Source: [Clostridium] innocuum
GTDB taxonomy: Bacteria; Bacillota_I; Bacilli_A; Erysipelotrichales; Erysipelotrichaceae
Assembly (NCBI GenBank): GCA_012317185.1
Contig: CP048838.1
Location: forward strand, 992,001 to 1,056,000
Direction of reading: 5' to 3'
DNA length: 64,000 nt
The translations under genes and the position numbers were made by a program. Under the pieces are notes generated by a model. That model was not told the origin of the DNA. It did no database searches and saw only the letters and a list, made by a program, of their open reading frames with translations. Below, in pieces: positions 25,953-34,568 of this stretch (positions within the stretch are counted from its first letter, which is position 1; every line of letters begins with the position of its first letter).

Positions 25953-26732
25953 TCATAGGAATTCATAGTCCTCATCTGATACACAAATCAGCTGCCTGAC
26001 CTCCTTCACCATATGCTGCTCCTGCTCAGTAATCTGATCTGTTATCAATACGTCGTAATCGGACCACCTTGCGAAGGTATATGAGGAGGATTTTCGAAAC
26101 TTGGAGGAATCGCATAACAGAATCCTCTGCTGTGCCTTCCGCAGCACATGCTGCTTGACCTCCATCTCCTCATGGGAAAAGGTTGCCGGTCCAAACGAAT
26201 CAAGAAATCCGTCGCAGCCCATGAAGGCGGTATCGATATGGATGGCGTCAATCATGCTGTTTGTAAAACCGCCGATCGCAGCCTTGCCCTGCTTCTGCAG
26301 CAGCCCTCCTGCAATCATCAGCTGATGTGTGGTTTCCGATACCATAGACGCAATCGCAAGAGAATTCGTGACAACGGTCAAGCCCTTGCGTAGTCGCAGA
26401 TATTTTGCCAGATATAGAATCGTACTGCCCGGATCAAGAAAAAGAACAGTGTTGTCCTGAATGAAATCCAGTGCCCTGCGTGCAATCAGCTGCTTTTCAT
26501 ATACATGCTCGCTCATTTTCACATCCAGCGGCAGCTGATAATAGGTGTTTTTTATTTCAGCGCCGCCATGATTTTTTATGATGATGCCCTGTTCATCCAT
26601 ACTGTTGAGATCCTTGCGAATCGTTTCGGTTGTGACCTGCAGCTGCTCCGCCAGTTCACTTACACGTGCGCTTCCCTGTGATACAATGATGCGATAGATT
26701 TCATTTCTTCTCTGCTGTGTTGTTTTTGCCAT
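25953..26732 (-). CDS. DeoR-family transcriptional regulator
   Basis: A 259-residue DeoR repressor. ATG 26732 (MAKTTQQRRNEI) follows GAGGGAG by 5 bases. The HTH (VSELAEQLQVTTETIRKDL, then IIKNHGGAEI) is followed by a sugar-phosphate sensor domain with FLDPGST, VVTNSLAIA and CDSSKF. It is divergent from the transaldolase-family gene, which it most likely controls, and close to the glycyl radical operon. A phosphorylated sugar or anhydro-sugar is the expected effector (inference). Confidence 0.9.
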   Translation of the reverse strand: MAKTTQQRRNEIYRIIVSQGSARVSELAEQLQVTTETIRKDLNSMDEQGIIIKNHGGAEIKNTYYQLPLDVKMSEHVYEKQLIARRALDFIQDNTVLFLDPGSTILYLAKYLRLRKGLTVVTNSLAIASMVSETTHQLMIAGGLLQKQGKAAIGGFTNSMIDAIHIDTAFMGCDGFLDSFGPATFSHEEMEVKQHVLRKAQQRILLCDSSKFRKSSSYTFARWSDYDVLITDQITEQEQHMVKEVRQLICVSDEDYEFL

Positions 26733-26900
26733 GGAGTCTCCCTCATTTCTATAGCTCCATGGTAGCGCAGCCAAAGGCTTTCGTCAATATAATCTCACAT
26801 ATGGAGTTGGGATTTCTTTGTAAATATTTGTATAAATTCTTTTCTTTACTATTGAAAACAAGCTTTTCTGATTGCTTATTCTGAAAAAACAGGAATCATA

Positions 26901-26928
26901 TTGCATTTGTGTAAAAATGCTTTATGAT
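26901..26928 (+). promoter_or_regulatory. Promoter of the transaldolase-family gene
   Basis: TTGCAT (26901-26906), 16 bases, TATGAT (26923-26928), 39 bases before the start codon. Confidence 0.6.
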
Positions 26929-26966
26929 GTAGGCACAGTTAGAAAAAGAAAAAGGAGAAACCGATT

Positions 26967-28040
26967 ATGAAGAGTAAACTGATTGAAATGCGTGAGAAAT
27001 ATCCACAGACGGAGCTATGGACGGATTCCTTCCATACAGCTGATCATGCATATGGTCTGACACAGGGGATCACAGGCATCACGACAAGTCCTACCTGGGT
27101 GTCCCGTATGCTGTGCAATGAGGAAGGTAGTGAGCATGAAAAGATACTTTGTGAGCTGCAGGGAAAGCATCCTGAATATAATGAACAGGAAATGATATGG
27201 GCTTGGACACTGGAAATGGGAAAACGCAGAAGCAGGGTTCTGCTTCCGCTTTGGGAACAGGGGAATCCGAAGCAGGGGCGTTTCTCTATTCAGACATCCA
27301 TCTATGACTACAGCAATACGGAAAAAATGGTACGCATGGCAGAGGAGGTAAACAGCTGCGGTCCGAATATGCAGGTGAAAATTCCATCCACAAAGGAAGG
27401 AATCAAGGCGATGGAGGAGGCTACCTTCAAAGGAATCAGTGTGATGGCGACCGTTTGCTTCAGCGTGGATCAGGCAGTCGCGGCAGCTGAGGCGATCGAG
27501 CGGGGAATGAAGCGGCGAACTGCGCAGGGGCTGTCCAATGCAGATTTGAATCCGGTGTGTGCGGTTCTATTGGGAATGCAGGAGGACTGGCTGAAATCCT
27601 ATGCGGAGAGCAGGGATATCGTCATACACCCGGACGCATTTGCATGGTGTGGTGTGGCCATCTGTAAAGAGGTATACCGGATATTTCAGGAACGCGGATA
27701 TAAAACCAGAGTGCTGACGGCTTACTACCGCCATCAGCTGCACTGGTCTGAATTTATCGGAGGAGACATTATCATGACCATTCCTGCAAAGTGGCAGAAG
27801 CGATTCGCAAATTGTGACGTGGAAATCCGTGATTATATGAGTGAGGCTGTGGCTGCGGACAAGCTGAAGCATCTGAATAAGCTTACACCGTTTGTACAGG
27901 CGTATACACAAGGGTCTTTGACAGAGGATGATTTCAACAGCTTCGGACCTGTTATTCTGACGATTCGCTATTTTACAGAGGAATATGAAAAGGCGGTACA
28001 TAAGGTACGTGACATTCTGTTGCCGAATCCCATCCGTTAA
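26967..28040 (+). CDS. Transaldolase-family aldolase
   Basis: A 357-residue class I aldolase of the transaldolase/fructose-6-phosphate aldolase superfamily. GITTSPTWV corresponds to the TTNP segment, Lys138 in QVKIPSTKEG is the Schiff-base lysine, and GDIIMTIPAKWQ corresponds to the late strand. It is longer than FSA (about 220 residues) and resembles transaldolase-like proteins of Firmicutes. AAAGGAGAAACC precedes the ATG. In E. coli the FsaA gene lies beside ybiW and its activase; an equivalent role here would split 1-deoxyfructose 6-phosphate into hydroxyacetone and glyceraldehyde 3-phosphate (inference). Confidence 0.85.
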   Translation: MKSKLIEMREKYPQTELWTDSFHTADHAYGLTQGITGITTSPTWVSRMLCNEEGSEHEKILCELQGKHPEYNEQEMIWAWTLEMGKRRSRVLLPLWEQGNPKQGRFSIQTSIYDYSNTEKMVRMAEEVNSCGPNMQVKIPSTKEGIKAMEEATFKGISVMATVCFSVDQAVAAAEAIERGMKRRTAQGLSNADLNPVCAVLLGMQEDWLKSYAESRDIVIHPDAFAWCGVAICKEVYRIFQERGYKTRVLTAYYRHQLHWSEFIGGDIIMTIPAKWQKRFANCDVEIRDYMSEAVAADKLKHLNKLTPFVQAYTQGSLTEDDFNSFGPVILTIRYFTEEYEKAVHKVRDILLPNPIR

Positions 28041-28450
28041 CTGCCTCGCCTTCAGCATGCGGCTGCCGTCTGTAAAACACTGACGGTAAAGCTGTCATGA
28101 GGATCGCTCAGCACATAGCTTACAAACAGATATGGGGAGATATGCGTGACCGCTTTGGCAGCATAGAATAGGCAGCTTCAAAAACCTGTACATAACAGAT
28201 ATTTGCAGTGTTGTGTTTAGCTGCTGTTCTGTTAGAAAATGCCTGAAGCAGCATGCCACAGACAGTGAATCCCTCCATGAGAAAAAGCACAAAGCCGGAT
28301 AAGGACTCCGATAACGCTTTGTGTTTTTGTCATGGTCAAAACCCGAAATTGCCAACTCTGCATATATCCTTATAGTTTTCTTATTCAGAAGCAGGACAAA
28401 AGCAGTCATTCGGCATCATCTGTCCAGCAGTCCCGTATCGGGATAACTTT
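28041..28450. other. Intergenic region with a terminator
   Basis: Besides the terminator at 28282-28328 and a small CCGTC/GACGG hairpin near 28069, I see no gene. An open minus-strand frame here has no binding site and looks non-protein. Confidence 0.45.
28282..28328. terminator. Bidirectional terminator
   Basis: CACAAAGC (28288-28295) pairs with GCTTTGTG (28316-28323), flanked by AAAAA and TTTTT, with an inner CGGA/TCCG stem. Confidence 0.75.
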
Positions 28451-29038
28451 CTAAGCAGCCGGTAGAAGCTTCAAGAAGCTCAGCGCATCCAGTATCATTT
28501 GTATATGATCGAATGCCAGTGCTTCCTGATCCGGATTTACGCTGCGCGCTGTTTTCATATGGTACTGCATGCGATGCTGTGCATGATACAGGGTAAGCGT
28601 ATTATCGTTTATCTGTACTTCAAACCATGCCGCATCATCTGCATCGTCCTTTGCCTCAACCTTTACATCCTGATTGATCAGCGCAACGTGGGCAACGGAA
28701 ACTACACGCATACGGGGATCGCGGTGGACAGCCCCATAGGTATGCAGCTGGTATAGCTGCACCTGATTGCGTTCAATGGAGGTTTCCTCCTTCAGCTCGC
28801 GATAGGCGGCATCCAGAATATCTTCCCTGATATTCAGAAAGCCTCCCGGTAAGGCCCACTGCTGTATATAGGGATGATTTTTTCTGCGAATCAATAACAG
28901 CTTCAGCCGGTTTTCGTATTTAGAAAATATAAGCATGTCCACGCTGAGGGCAGGACAGGGGTAGCGGCTGGCATCATATGCCTTTAAAAATTCCTCCTCT
29001 GTCTGACCCTTTGCATTCACCGGTTGTTTTTTTATCAT
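28451..29038 (-). CDS. Nudix hydrolase
   Basis: A 195-residue Nudix enzyme. ATG 29038 (MIKKQPVNAKG) is preceded by GAGGCGG. The Nudix box GGFLNIREDILDAAYRELKEE is complete except that the usual final Gly is Ser (ETSI). VDMLIF and LLIRRKNHPYIQQWALPGG are typical of ADP-ribose or NADH-linked Nudix proteins (NrtR-like catalytic part), but there is no clear C-terminal DNA-binding domain. It hydrolyses a nucleoside diphosphate-linked compound; substrate unknown. Confidence 0.88.
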   Translation of the reverse strand: MIKKQPVNAKGQTEEEFLKAYDASRYPCPALSVDMLIFSKYENRLKLLLIRRKNHPYIQQWALPGGFLNIREDILDAAYRELKEETSIERNQVQLYQLHTYGAVHRDPRMRVVSVAHVALINQDVKVEAKDDADDAAWFEVQINDNTLTLYHAQHRMQYHMKTARSVNPDQEALAFDHIQMILDALSFLKLLPAA

Positions 29039-29166
29039 ACACTTCCGCCTCTTTTCTACTGTAAGCATAGCACAGGATTTCATTGTGTAGAAGAAAAAAT
29101 TATGCAGAATGCGGAAATCCATTTCTTAATATGCTATGATGATAGAGAAGAAACGGAGGAGCTGTT

Positions 29167-29394
29167 ATGGATACAAGACTTGCGGAAAGATTATTCGTAC
29201 TGATTACATCCAATATGGATCGTACCTATGAGGAAGAATGCAATATGGCTATGGATGTATTTCTCGAAGAGGAATTTGACATGGGTGAGCTGAAGCGCAT
29301 GCTGCTGTATCTGCTGGATAAGGTGAAGGCAGACAGGCGGGAAATGGTGAAGGAAAAGATCGAACAGCAGATTGGTTCTTTACATGAGCAGTAG
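29167..29394 (+). CDS. Small conserved-looking acidic protein
   Basis: A 75-residue soluble helical protein with a strong CGGAGGAG site before the ATG. The sequence is mixed charged and hydrophobic (MAMDVFLEEEFDMGELKRML) and predicted helical throughout. No motif recognised. Divergent from the Nudix gene and 84 bases upstream of a thioredoxin-like lipoprotein. Confidence 0.7.
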   Translation: MDTRLAERLFVLITSNMDRTYEEECNMAMDVFLEEEFDMGELKRMLLYLLDKVKADRREMVKEKIEQQIGSLHEQ

Positions 29395-29478
29395 CTGGCA
29401 GATTTTGCAAGGCCGCCCTGCTTTTCATTTTGTGGAAAATACGCTATACTGATAGCATCAGTCAAATGGAGGTCGGAT

Positions 29479-29937
29479 ATGAAGGAATTTATCAGATTAT
29501 GTGGAATCGCAGCTTGTACACTGCTGCTTCTGACAGGCTGCAGTTCAAAATATGAACGTGATGATGAGCCGGGAAGGGTGGAAAATATCACCGTTGCAAA
29601 GATGCAGGAAATGGTGGATAAGAAGGAAAGCTTTGCCATTGTATTTACGCAGACTACCTGCTCACACTGTATAGAATTCAAGAAAATGCTGGATGGTTAC
29701 CTGCTGGATCATAACGTTGTACTGTATGATGTTGTTCTGGATGAAGCACCTGCCTCACAGCGGAAATCTGATTTGAATACGATTCGGAAAACCTTTCCGG
29801 GAATGAACGAAACACCTTCCCTTTTTTATGTGAAGGAAGGAAAGCTGGAAAATCTACTGGAAAACGGTGATGATGGCTTAACGGAGGAAAAATTCGATAG
29901 CTGGGTACAGCGCTATAAGCTGGATGAGAAAAAATAA
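29479..29937 (+). CDS. Thioredoxin-like lipoprotein
   Basis: A 152-residue lipoprotein. The signal peptide ends LLLLTGC (Cys21). The thioredoxin-fold part shows the redox motif TTCSHC, then VVLYDVVLDE and a cis-Pro loop ETPSLFYV. It is anchored outside the membrane and probably acts in thiol-disulfide exchange or peroxide reduction of extracellular proteins. GGAGG precedes the ATG. A terminator follows. Confidence 0.82.
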   Translation: MKEFIRLCGIAACTLLLLTGCSSKYERDDEPGRVENITVAKMQEMVDKKESFAIVFTQTTCSHCIEFKKMLDGYLLDHNVVLYDVVLDEAPASQRKSDLNTIRKTFPGMNETPSLFYVKEGKLENLLENGDDGLTEEKFDSWVQRYKLDEKK

Positions 29938-29944
29938 AATACAT

Positions 29945-29997
29945 AAAAAAAGTATTCTGTATAAGGGATGTTTCCTGTTATAACGGAATACTTTTTT
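29945..29997. terminator. Rho-independent terminator
   Basis: AAAAAAGTATTC pairs with GAATACTTTTTT around a 28-base loop; A and T tracts on both sides. Confidence 0.75.
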
Positions 29998-30241
29998 ATG
30001 GACTCCTGTTTAAAAATATGCGCTGTCAAAGAAATCATAAAAGCAGATTACTGTAAGCTGCTGTCACATAAGGCATTCATGGGAATTACAAAAAGCAATC
30101 GCAAGCGCACTTTCTTTCAATTCCAAGTGACTGATAAAAGGTATGGTTGCATACGACCGGTTTGCATCTGTTTCATTGGCTGTTGATACTGTATGACAAA
30201 CATCCTTTTCTCTTTGCTTTGATCAGATTTGAGAACAGGTA

Positions 30242-30553
30242 TTATTTATTAGCTTTATCCACATAATACCAAAGCTTATATTGCGGCTCGTCAAACTCAC
30301 TGACATAGGCATTTTTAGGATTGTCCTCACTGATTTTAATGCGCAGGCGCTCCTGCAGCTTCAGCTTCTTCTCATGAGCAGGAAGGATACTGTAAATCAG
30401 CTGTCTGACCTCGTAGCGCTGCTGGTTAACGTGATATTCCACAGTTACATATTTGGAGGGTAATCCGCGATACAGATAAAAACCATCATCGATTTTTATT
30501 ATACGGCCATAGCTTTCATATCCATGCAGTCTTGCCTTTTGTTTTCCAAACAT
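30242..30553 (-). CDS. Small hypothetical protein
   Basis: A 103-residue protein. ATG 30553 follows AGGTG by 5 bases; GTG codons two and one codons upstream overlap the site. Strand-rich and basic (GRIIKIDDGFYLYRGLPSKYVTVEY and KKLKLQERLRIKI). No membrane segment or motif. I do not recognise it. Confidence 0.6.
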   Translation of the reverse strand: MFGKQKARLHGYESYGRIIKIDDGFYLYRGLPSKYVTVEYHVNQQRYEVRQLIYSILPAHEKKLKLQERLRIKISEDNPKNAYVSEFDEPQYKLWYYVDKANK

Positions 30554-30667
30554 CACCACACCTGTTCAAAACCTTCCTTTTTATAACTATAGTATATCAT
30601 TTTGATGTGGGAAAAGCAGGAACTTAAGAAAAAATAATATTTGAATATATTTGCTTGTGTTTCATGG

Positions 30668-30673
30668 TATACT
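30668..30673 (+). promoter_or_regulatory. Extended -10 promoter
   Basis: TGG-TATACT, an extended -10 element, lies 19 bases before the start at 30692 with AAAGGAG between. The -35 is weak. Confidence 0.45.
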
Positions 30674-30691
30674 TATATAAAAAGGAGACAT

Positions 30692-31150
30692 ATGAGACGA
30701 ACAGACAGAGAAACAACAAGAGAAGAGGCATGGCGCATTTTTGATCAAAGCGCATATTCCGTGCTTTCCATGAGCTACCGGAATAGACCGTATGCCACTG
30801 CACTATCGGTAGCACGTATCAATGAGACCCTGTACTTTCACTGTGCCCGTGACGGGGAAAAAATCAGGGCCATGCGTGAAAATCCAAATGTCTGTTTGCA
30901 CAGCGTTGCCCGTATGGAGAACTGTGCAGAAGGGTTTACTGTTTATTATGCATCCTGTACAATTAGAGGAATTGCGCAGGAGGTGGTTGATGAAGAGGAA
31001 CGGCATCGCGCGCTGCTTGCCCTCTGCAGGACCTTTATACCACAGAGCATGGACATGGCAGAGCAGGAAATCCGCGATTTAAGGAGCGTTACTGCTGTGT
31101 GGAGCATCACCGTGCAGGAAATTACGGGAAAGCGGAATGTGGAAAAATGA
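30692..31150 (+). CDS. Pyridoxamine 5'-phosphate oxidase-like flavoprotein
   Basis: A 152-residue protein of the PNPOx-like split-barrel family. ATG 30692 follows AAAGGAG. Motifs: YSVLSMSYRNRPYATALSVARI, LYFHCARDGEKIRAMRENPNVCL and SVTAVWSITVQEITGK, typical of nitroimidazole-resistance-type (NimA-like) flavoproteins that bind FMN or heme. A reductase or detoxification role is known for relatives; the substrate here is unproven. Confidence 0.83.
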   Translation: MRRTDRETTREEAWRIFDQSAYSVLSMSYRNRPYATALSVARINETLYFHCARDGEKIRAMRENPNVCLHSVARMENCAEGFTVYYASCTIRGIAQEVVDEEERHRALLALCRTFIPQSMDMAEQEIRDLRSVTAVWSITVQEITGKRNVEK

Positions 31151-31603
31151 CAAATGTAATAAAAAACAAATGACATTTGAAAGTTGAATTTACAGGGAAC
31201 CTTTTGTAAAATATACGTGCAATAAGATATTGGTTCTGCATGGTGGTAGTGCAGAAGCAGTTATGGTATTGTGGTGAATTTAGAAATTGGTCTTTCTTAA
31301 ATTCCAATCTACAACATTGCTTGAATCGCACGGTATGACTTCTGCAGATGTTTGCTGGTAACATTCCTATGCAGAAAACCCATTCATAATCTGATCCGTT
31401 GCTAAAATCCTGAATCTGGAATAGACATGAAACCCTTCAACACCAATACAGGCGCGGAGTATCTCATACCGAATGCAAAGCTTCAGTCAATATGCAACCT
31501 ATTTTATCAAAAAATATACGATAAAATAGAAAAGAACAAGCCAAAAGAGAGAGTGGCTTGTTTTTTTATGATATAATAATGGTTGATAAAAAGTGAGGTC
31601 TTT
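31151..31603. other. Intergenic region with terminator and promoter
   Basis: No supported gene. It holds the terminator at 31536-31568 and a TATAAT box at 31572-31577 (TGA-TATAAT, extended -10) immediately after it, for the sensing operon. Confidence 0.45.
31536..31568 (+). terminator. Rho-independent terminator upstream of the sensing operon
   Basis: ACAAGCCA (31536-31543) pairs with TGGCTTGT (31554-31561), followed by seven T. The operon promoter lies directly behind it, so it insulates the operon from upstream transcripts. Confidence 0.8.
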
Positions 31604-32581
31604 ATGTCAAAACTGAAAGTGAGTATACGTTCCATTGTCATGTTTCTGTTCGCCCTGATGTTTGTTGTGGCCGGCTTGTCACTTCTGAGCCGCTATACCA
31701 GCGAGCAGTTCATCTATCGCAGCAAGAAGCCTCTGAAAATCGGGGCGACCTATATGACGCTGAACAATCCCTTTTTCAATGTAATCGATGATGAGGTACG
31801 CAATGTCGTCGAGGCAAACGGAGATGTTCTCATATCCCTGGATCCTGCACTTGATTTGCAGAAGCAAAAGGAACAGATTCACTATCTGATTGAACAGGGT
31901 GTCAGTGCGCTGATTATCAATCCGGTGGATTTTACGGGCTTGAGTGAGGAGCTGAAGGAGGCAAGGGAAGCGAATATACCGGTCATTACTGTGGATACGG
32001 ATGTATTTGATGAGGATCTTGTCGCGTATTCTCTGATGTCGGATAATTACGATGCCGGTGTGCAGTGTGCCAAGGATATGATGAAGCGGAAGAAATCGGC
32101 GAATATCGTATTGCTTCAGCACAGTACCGCCTATTCTGCTGTCCAGCGGATTCAGGGCTTTGTCGATACCATTAAGGATAAGCCGCAGTACCGTGTTGTG
32201 GAGCGAATCGAGTGTGAGGGACAGCTTGAAATCGCCATGCCGAAAATGGATGCCTTTTTGAATAAGGATATCTCCTTTGATGTGGTTATGGCACTGAACG
32301 ACCCCAGTGCGCTGGGTGCCCTTGCCGCCATGCAGGATAAGGATCGTCTGCAGTCGGTACTTGTCTATGGTGTGGATGGATCGCCGGAAACTAAGGCACT
32401 GATCAAGGATCATATCATGACGGCATCCGTTTCCCAGTCACCGAAAACGATGGGAAAGGATGCGGCGGAGATCGTCTATAAAATACTGGAAAACAAGCCG
32501 TACAGCAGCAAGGCCAGAATACCGGTAACGCTGATCAATGAAAATAATATCGATCAGTTCTCTCTGGAAGGGTGGCAGTAA
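31604..32581 (+). CDS. Membrane-anchored RbsB-like sugar-binding sensor protein
   Basis: A 325-residue periplasmic-binding-protein family 1 (ribose-binding type) protein. ATG 31604 follows GAGGT. One N-terminal membrane helix (about 10-28) and no lipobox Cys mark it as anchored. LKIGATYMTLNNPFFNVI, LIEQGVSALIINPVD and VIMALNDPSALGAL-type strands are present. It is followed immediately by a histidine kinase gene. In Clostridium beijerinckii the analogous XylFII-LytS-YesN set senses xylose through an anchored binding protein, a known precedent for this arrangement. The ligand is not known. Confidence 0.87.
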   Translation: MSKLKVSIRSIVMFLFALMFVVAGLSLLSRYTSEQFIYRSKKPLKIGATYMTLNNPFFNVIDDEVRNVVEANGDVLISLDPALDLQKQKEQIHYLIEQGVSALIINPVDFTGLSEELKEAREANIPVITVDTDVFDEDLVAYSLMSDNYDAGVQCAKDMMKRKKSANIVLLQHSTAYSAVQRIQGFVDTIKDKPQYRVVERIECEGQLEIAMPKMDAFLNKDISFDVVMALNDPSALGALAAMQDKDRLQSVLVYGVDGSPETKALIKDHIMTASVSQSPKTMGKDAAEIVYKILENKPYSSKARIPVTLINENNIDQFSLEGWQ

Positions 32582-32583
32582 TC

Positions 32584-33891
32584 ATGGGGTTTATGAAATG
32601 GAGCAATGATGAGAAGCTGAAGGCGATTCACTGGATGATGTGCTTTCTCAATCTGACAATCATTCTGTTTATCAGTGTCATTATGTACATTACCACACTG
32701 CGCATCTGTGATATGTATGAGGCCAGGACCTTTCTTTCGACCTTACCGTGTCTGCCTTCCAATCCTCTGCGCATCATGATTACATCGGTCGCCTGTTTTC
32801 CGATACTTCTGTTTGTGATGCGGCTGCGGCATCAGATTCAGCTGACCACCTGGAAGCTGGCGGGAAGCTTTCTGCTGGAAACCTGTCTCTGTCTGATTAT
32901 CATGCAGTCTCTCAGCTTTTCCACCAACAGCATTCTGCTTCTTGTGATGGCCGATCTGTTGACGTATATCAGCACCAACCGGGAACGGGCACTCTGTCTG
33001 GCCGTGATGATTGTCATCTATCTGTGCGGGAATTATGATTTTCTGTCCGGACGCTTTGCCATCGTCTCCTTCAATGACTATCTCGCATGCTATAACTCCA
33101 TGACGCAGTCCGTGCTGTCCAGTATCCATAACACGCTGGCTTCCCTGAACATCATCATGTTTATCCTGTATATGATCTTTCTTGTACAGGAGAAAATCAA
33201 TGAAAGCAAGAAATTTCTACAGATGAATCAGGAGCTGCAGGATTTGAATGAACAGCTGAAGGAATATGCCAACATCCGTGAAAAGATGGGAGCGACCAGA
33301 GAACGAAACCGTCTGGCAAGAGAAATTCATGATACGCTGGGGCACACACTGACCGGCTTATCCGTCGGTATCGATGCCTGTGTATTGATGAGTGAAATCG
33401 ATCCGGCCGCAACAAAGAATCAGCTGAGCACGCTGGCGGAAACGGCCAGAAACGGCTTGAAGGATGTGCGGCGTTCCGTGGATAAGCTGCGTCCGGATGC
33501 ACTGGAGCATTATACGCTGAAGGAAGCTCTGGATAAAATGATTCAGGAATTCCAGGGGGTTACCGATGTCGTTATTCATTTTGTATGTCATCTTCCGCAT
33601 TTAACCTTTGATAAGGACGAGGAAGAGGTCATATACCGCATTATTCAGGAGGGAATGACGAATGCGGTCCGACACGGCAAGGCGAAGGAGATATTTATAT
33701 CCATCGCAAAGGAAAATGATACGCTGATTCTGATTATCGAGGATGATGGAATCGGCTGTGAAACTATTAAGCCGGACTTTGGACTGCACCACATGCAGGA
33801 GCGTATCGCCCTCTTGCAGGGAGATATCCGGTTTTACGGATCCAACGGGTTTGTGATCCTTGCAGAAATTCCAATCAGGGAGGGTATCTGA
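32584..33891 (+). CDS. NarL/LytS-type sensor histidine kinase
   Basis: A 435-residue kinase. ATG 32584 lies 2 bases after the upstream stop; AAGGGTGG is the likely binding site. Multiple N-terminal membrane helices (about 20-45, 60-80, 90-175, 195-215), a coiled linker, then HisKA_3 with phospho-acceptor His249 in AREIHDTLGHTLTG. The ATPase domain shows TNAVRHGKAKEI and EDDGIGC, with GLHHMQERIALL as the final box. There is no large extracellular sensor, so the adjacent binding protein probably supplies ligand recognition. Confidence 0.9.
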   Translation: MGFMKWSNDEKLKAIHWMMCFLNLTIILFISVIMYITTLRICDMYEARTFLSTLPCLPSNPLRIMITSVACFPILLFVMRLRHQIQLTTWKLAGSFLLETCLCLIIMQSLSFSTNSILLLVMADLLTYISTNRERALCLAVMIVIYLCGNYDFLSGRFAIVSFNDYLACYNSMTQSVLSSIHNTLASLNIIMFILYMIFLVQEKINESKKFLQMNQELQDLNEQLKEYANIREKMGATRERNRLAREIHDTLGHTLTGLSVGIDACVLMSEIDPAATKNQLSTLAETARNGLKDVRRSVDKLRPDALEHYTLKEALDKMIQEFQGVTDVVIHFVCHLPHLTFDKDEEEVIYRIIQEGMTNAVRHGKAKEIFISIAKENDTLILIIEDDGIGCETIKPDFGLHHMQERIALLQGDIRFYGSNGFVILAEIPIREGI

Positions 33892-34568
33892 TGATTAAGA
33901 TTATGATTGCGGATGATCAGGAGCTGATCCGCGAAAGTCTGAAAATTATATTGAGTACAAAAGAAGAATTCAGGGTGATCGCCACCGTAGGAAGCGGTAA
34001 GGAGGTCATTGAGGCAATACGCAGGGAGCAGCCGGATGTCATTTTGATGGATATGCGGATGCCGGATATGGATGGGGTACACTGTACCAAGTTTGTGAAG
34101 GAAGTGTATCCGGATGTGAAGGTTATTGTTCTGACAACCTTTGATGATGATGAATATGTATATTCTGCTTTGAAATACGGAGCCAGCGGCTATCTGTTGA
34201 AGGGCGTATCACTGGATGAGCTTTCCAATGCGATAAAAACCGTGCTGCAGGGTGGTGCGATTTTCAATCCCAATGTCGCAAGCAAGGCGATTCGTATCTT
34301 TTCGCAGATGGCGAAGAATAATGTGGTTACTGAGAAATTTCAAAGTCAGGATGATCTTCCCACACTGAGCAATACGGAGTGGAAAATCATTCAGCAGGTG
34401 GCACAGGGGCTGTCCAATAAGGAAATCGCAGAAATCCTGAAGTTTACAGAGGGTACGATACGAAATTATCTGAGTGTTATTCTGGATAAGCTGGAGCTGC
34501 GCGATCGTACGCAGCTGGCCATCTGGTATATACACCGGGAAAAAGCGGAACAGGACGATAACGGATGA
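33891..34568 (+). CDS. NarL/FixJ-family response regulator
   Basis: A 225-residue regulator. The receiver domain has D8-D9, phospho-acceptor D54 in LMDMRMPDMDG and K in YLLKGVS. The LuxR-type HTH (about 155-215) reads LSNTEWKIIQQVAQGLSNKEIA, then TEGTIRNYLSVILDKL. Start and stop overlap (TGATG) with the kinase, and ATGA with the next gene. It is expected to activate a sugar transport or utilisation operon not present in this window. Confidence 0.92.
   Translation: MIKIMIADDQELIRESLKIILSTKEEFRVIATVGSGKEVIEAIRREQPDVILMDMRMPDMDGVHCTKFVKEVYPDVKVIVLTTFDDDEYVYSALKYGASGYLLKGVSLDELSNAIKTVLQGGAIFNPNVASKAIRIFSQMAKNNVVTEKFQSQDDLPTLSNTEWKIIQQVAQGLSNKEIAEILKFTEGTIRNYLSVILDKLELRDRTQLAIWYIHREKAEQDDNG

Noticed and set aside
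28095..28409. 104-codon minus-strand frame between the transaldolase and Nudix genes
   Set aside because: It runs through a terminator, lacks a start signal and shows no protein-like pattern.
29968..30186. 72-codon plus-strand frame after the thioredoxin-like gene
   Set aside because: It starts inside the terminator hairpin, has no binding site and has implausible composition.
30242..30553. DUF3592-type membrane protein
   Set aside because: The short protein has no hydrophobic helix, so that family does not fit.
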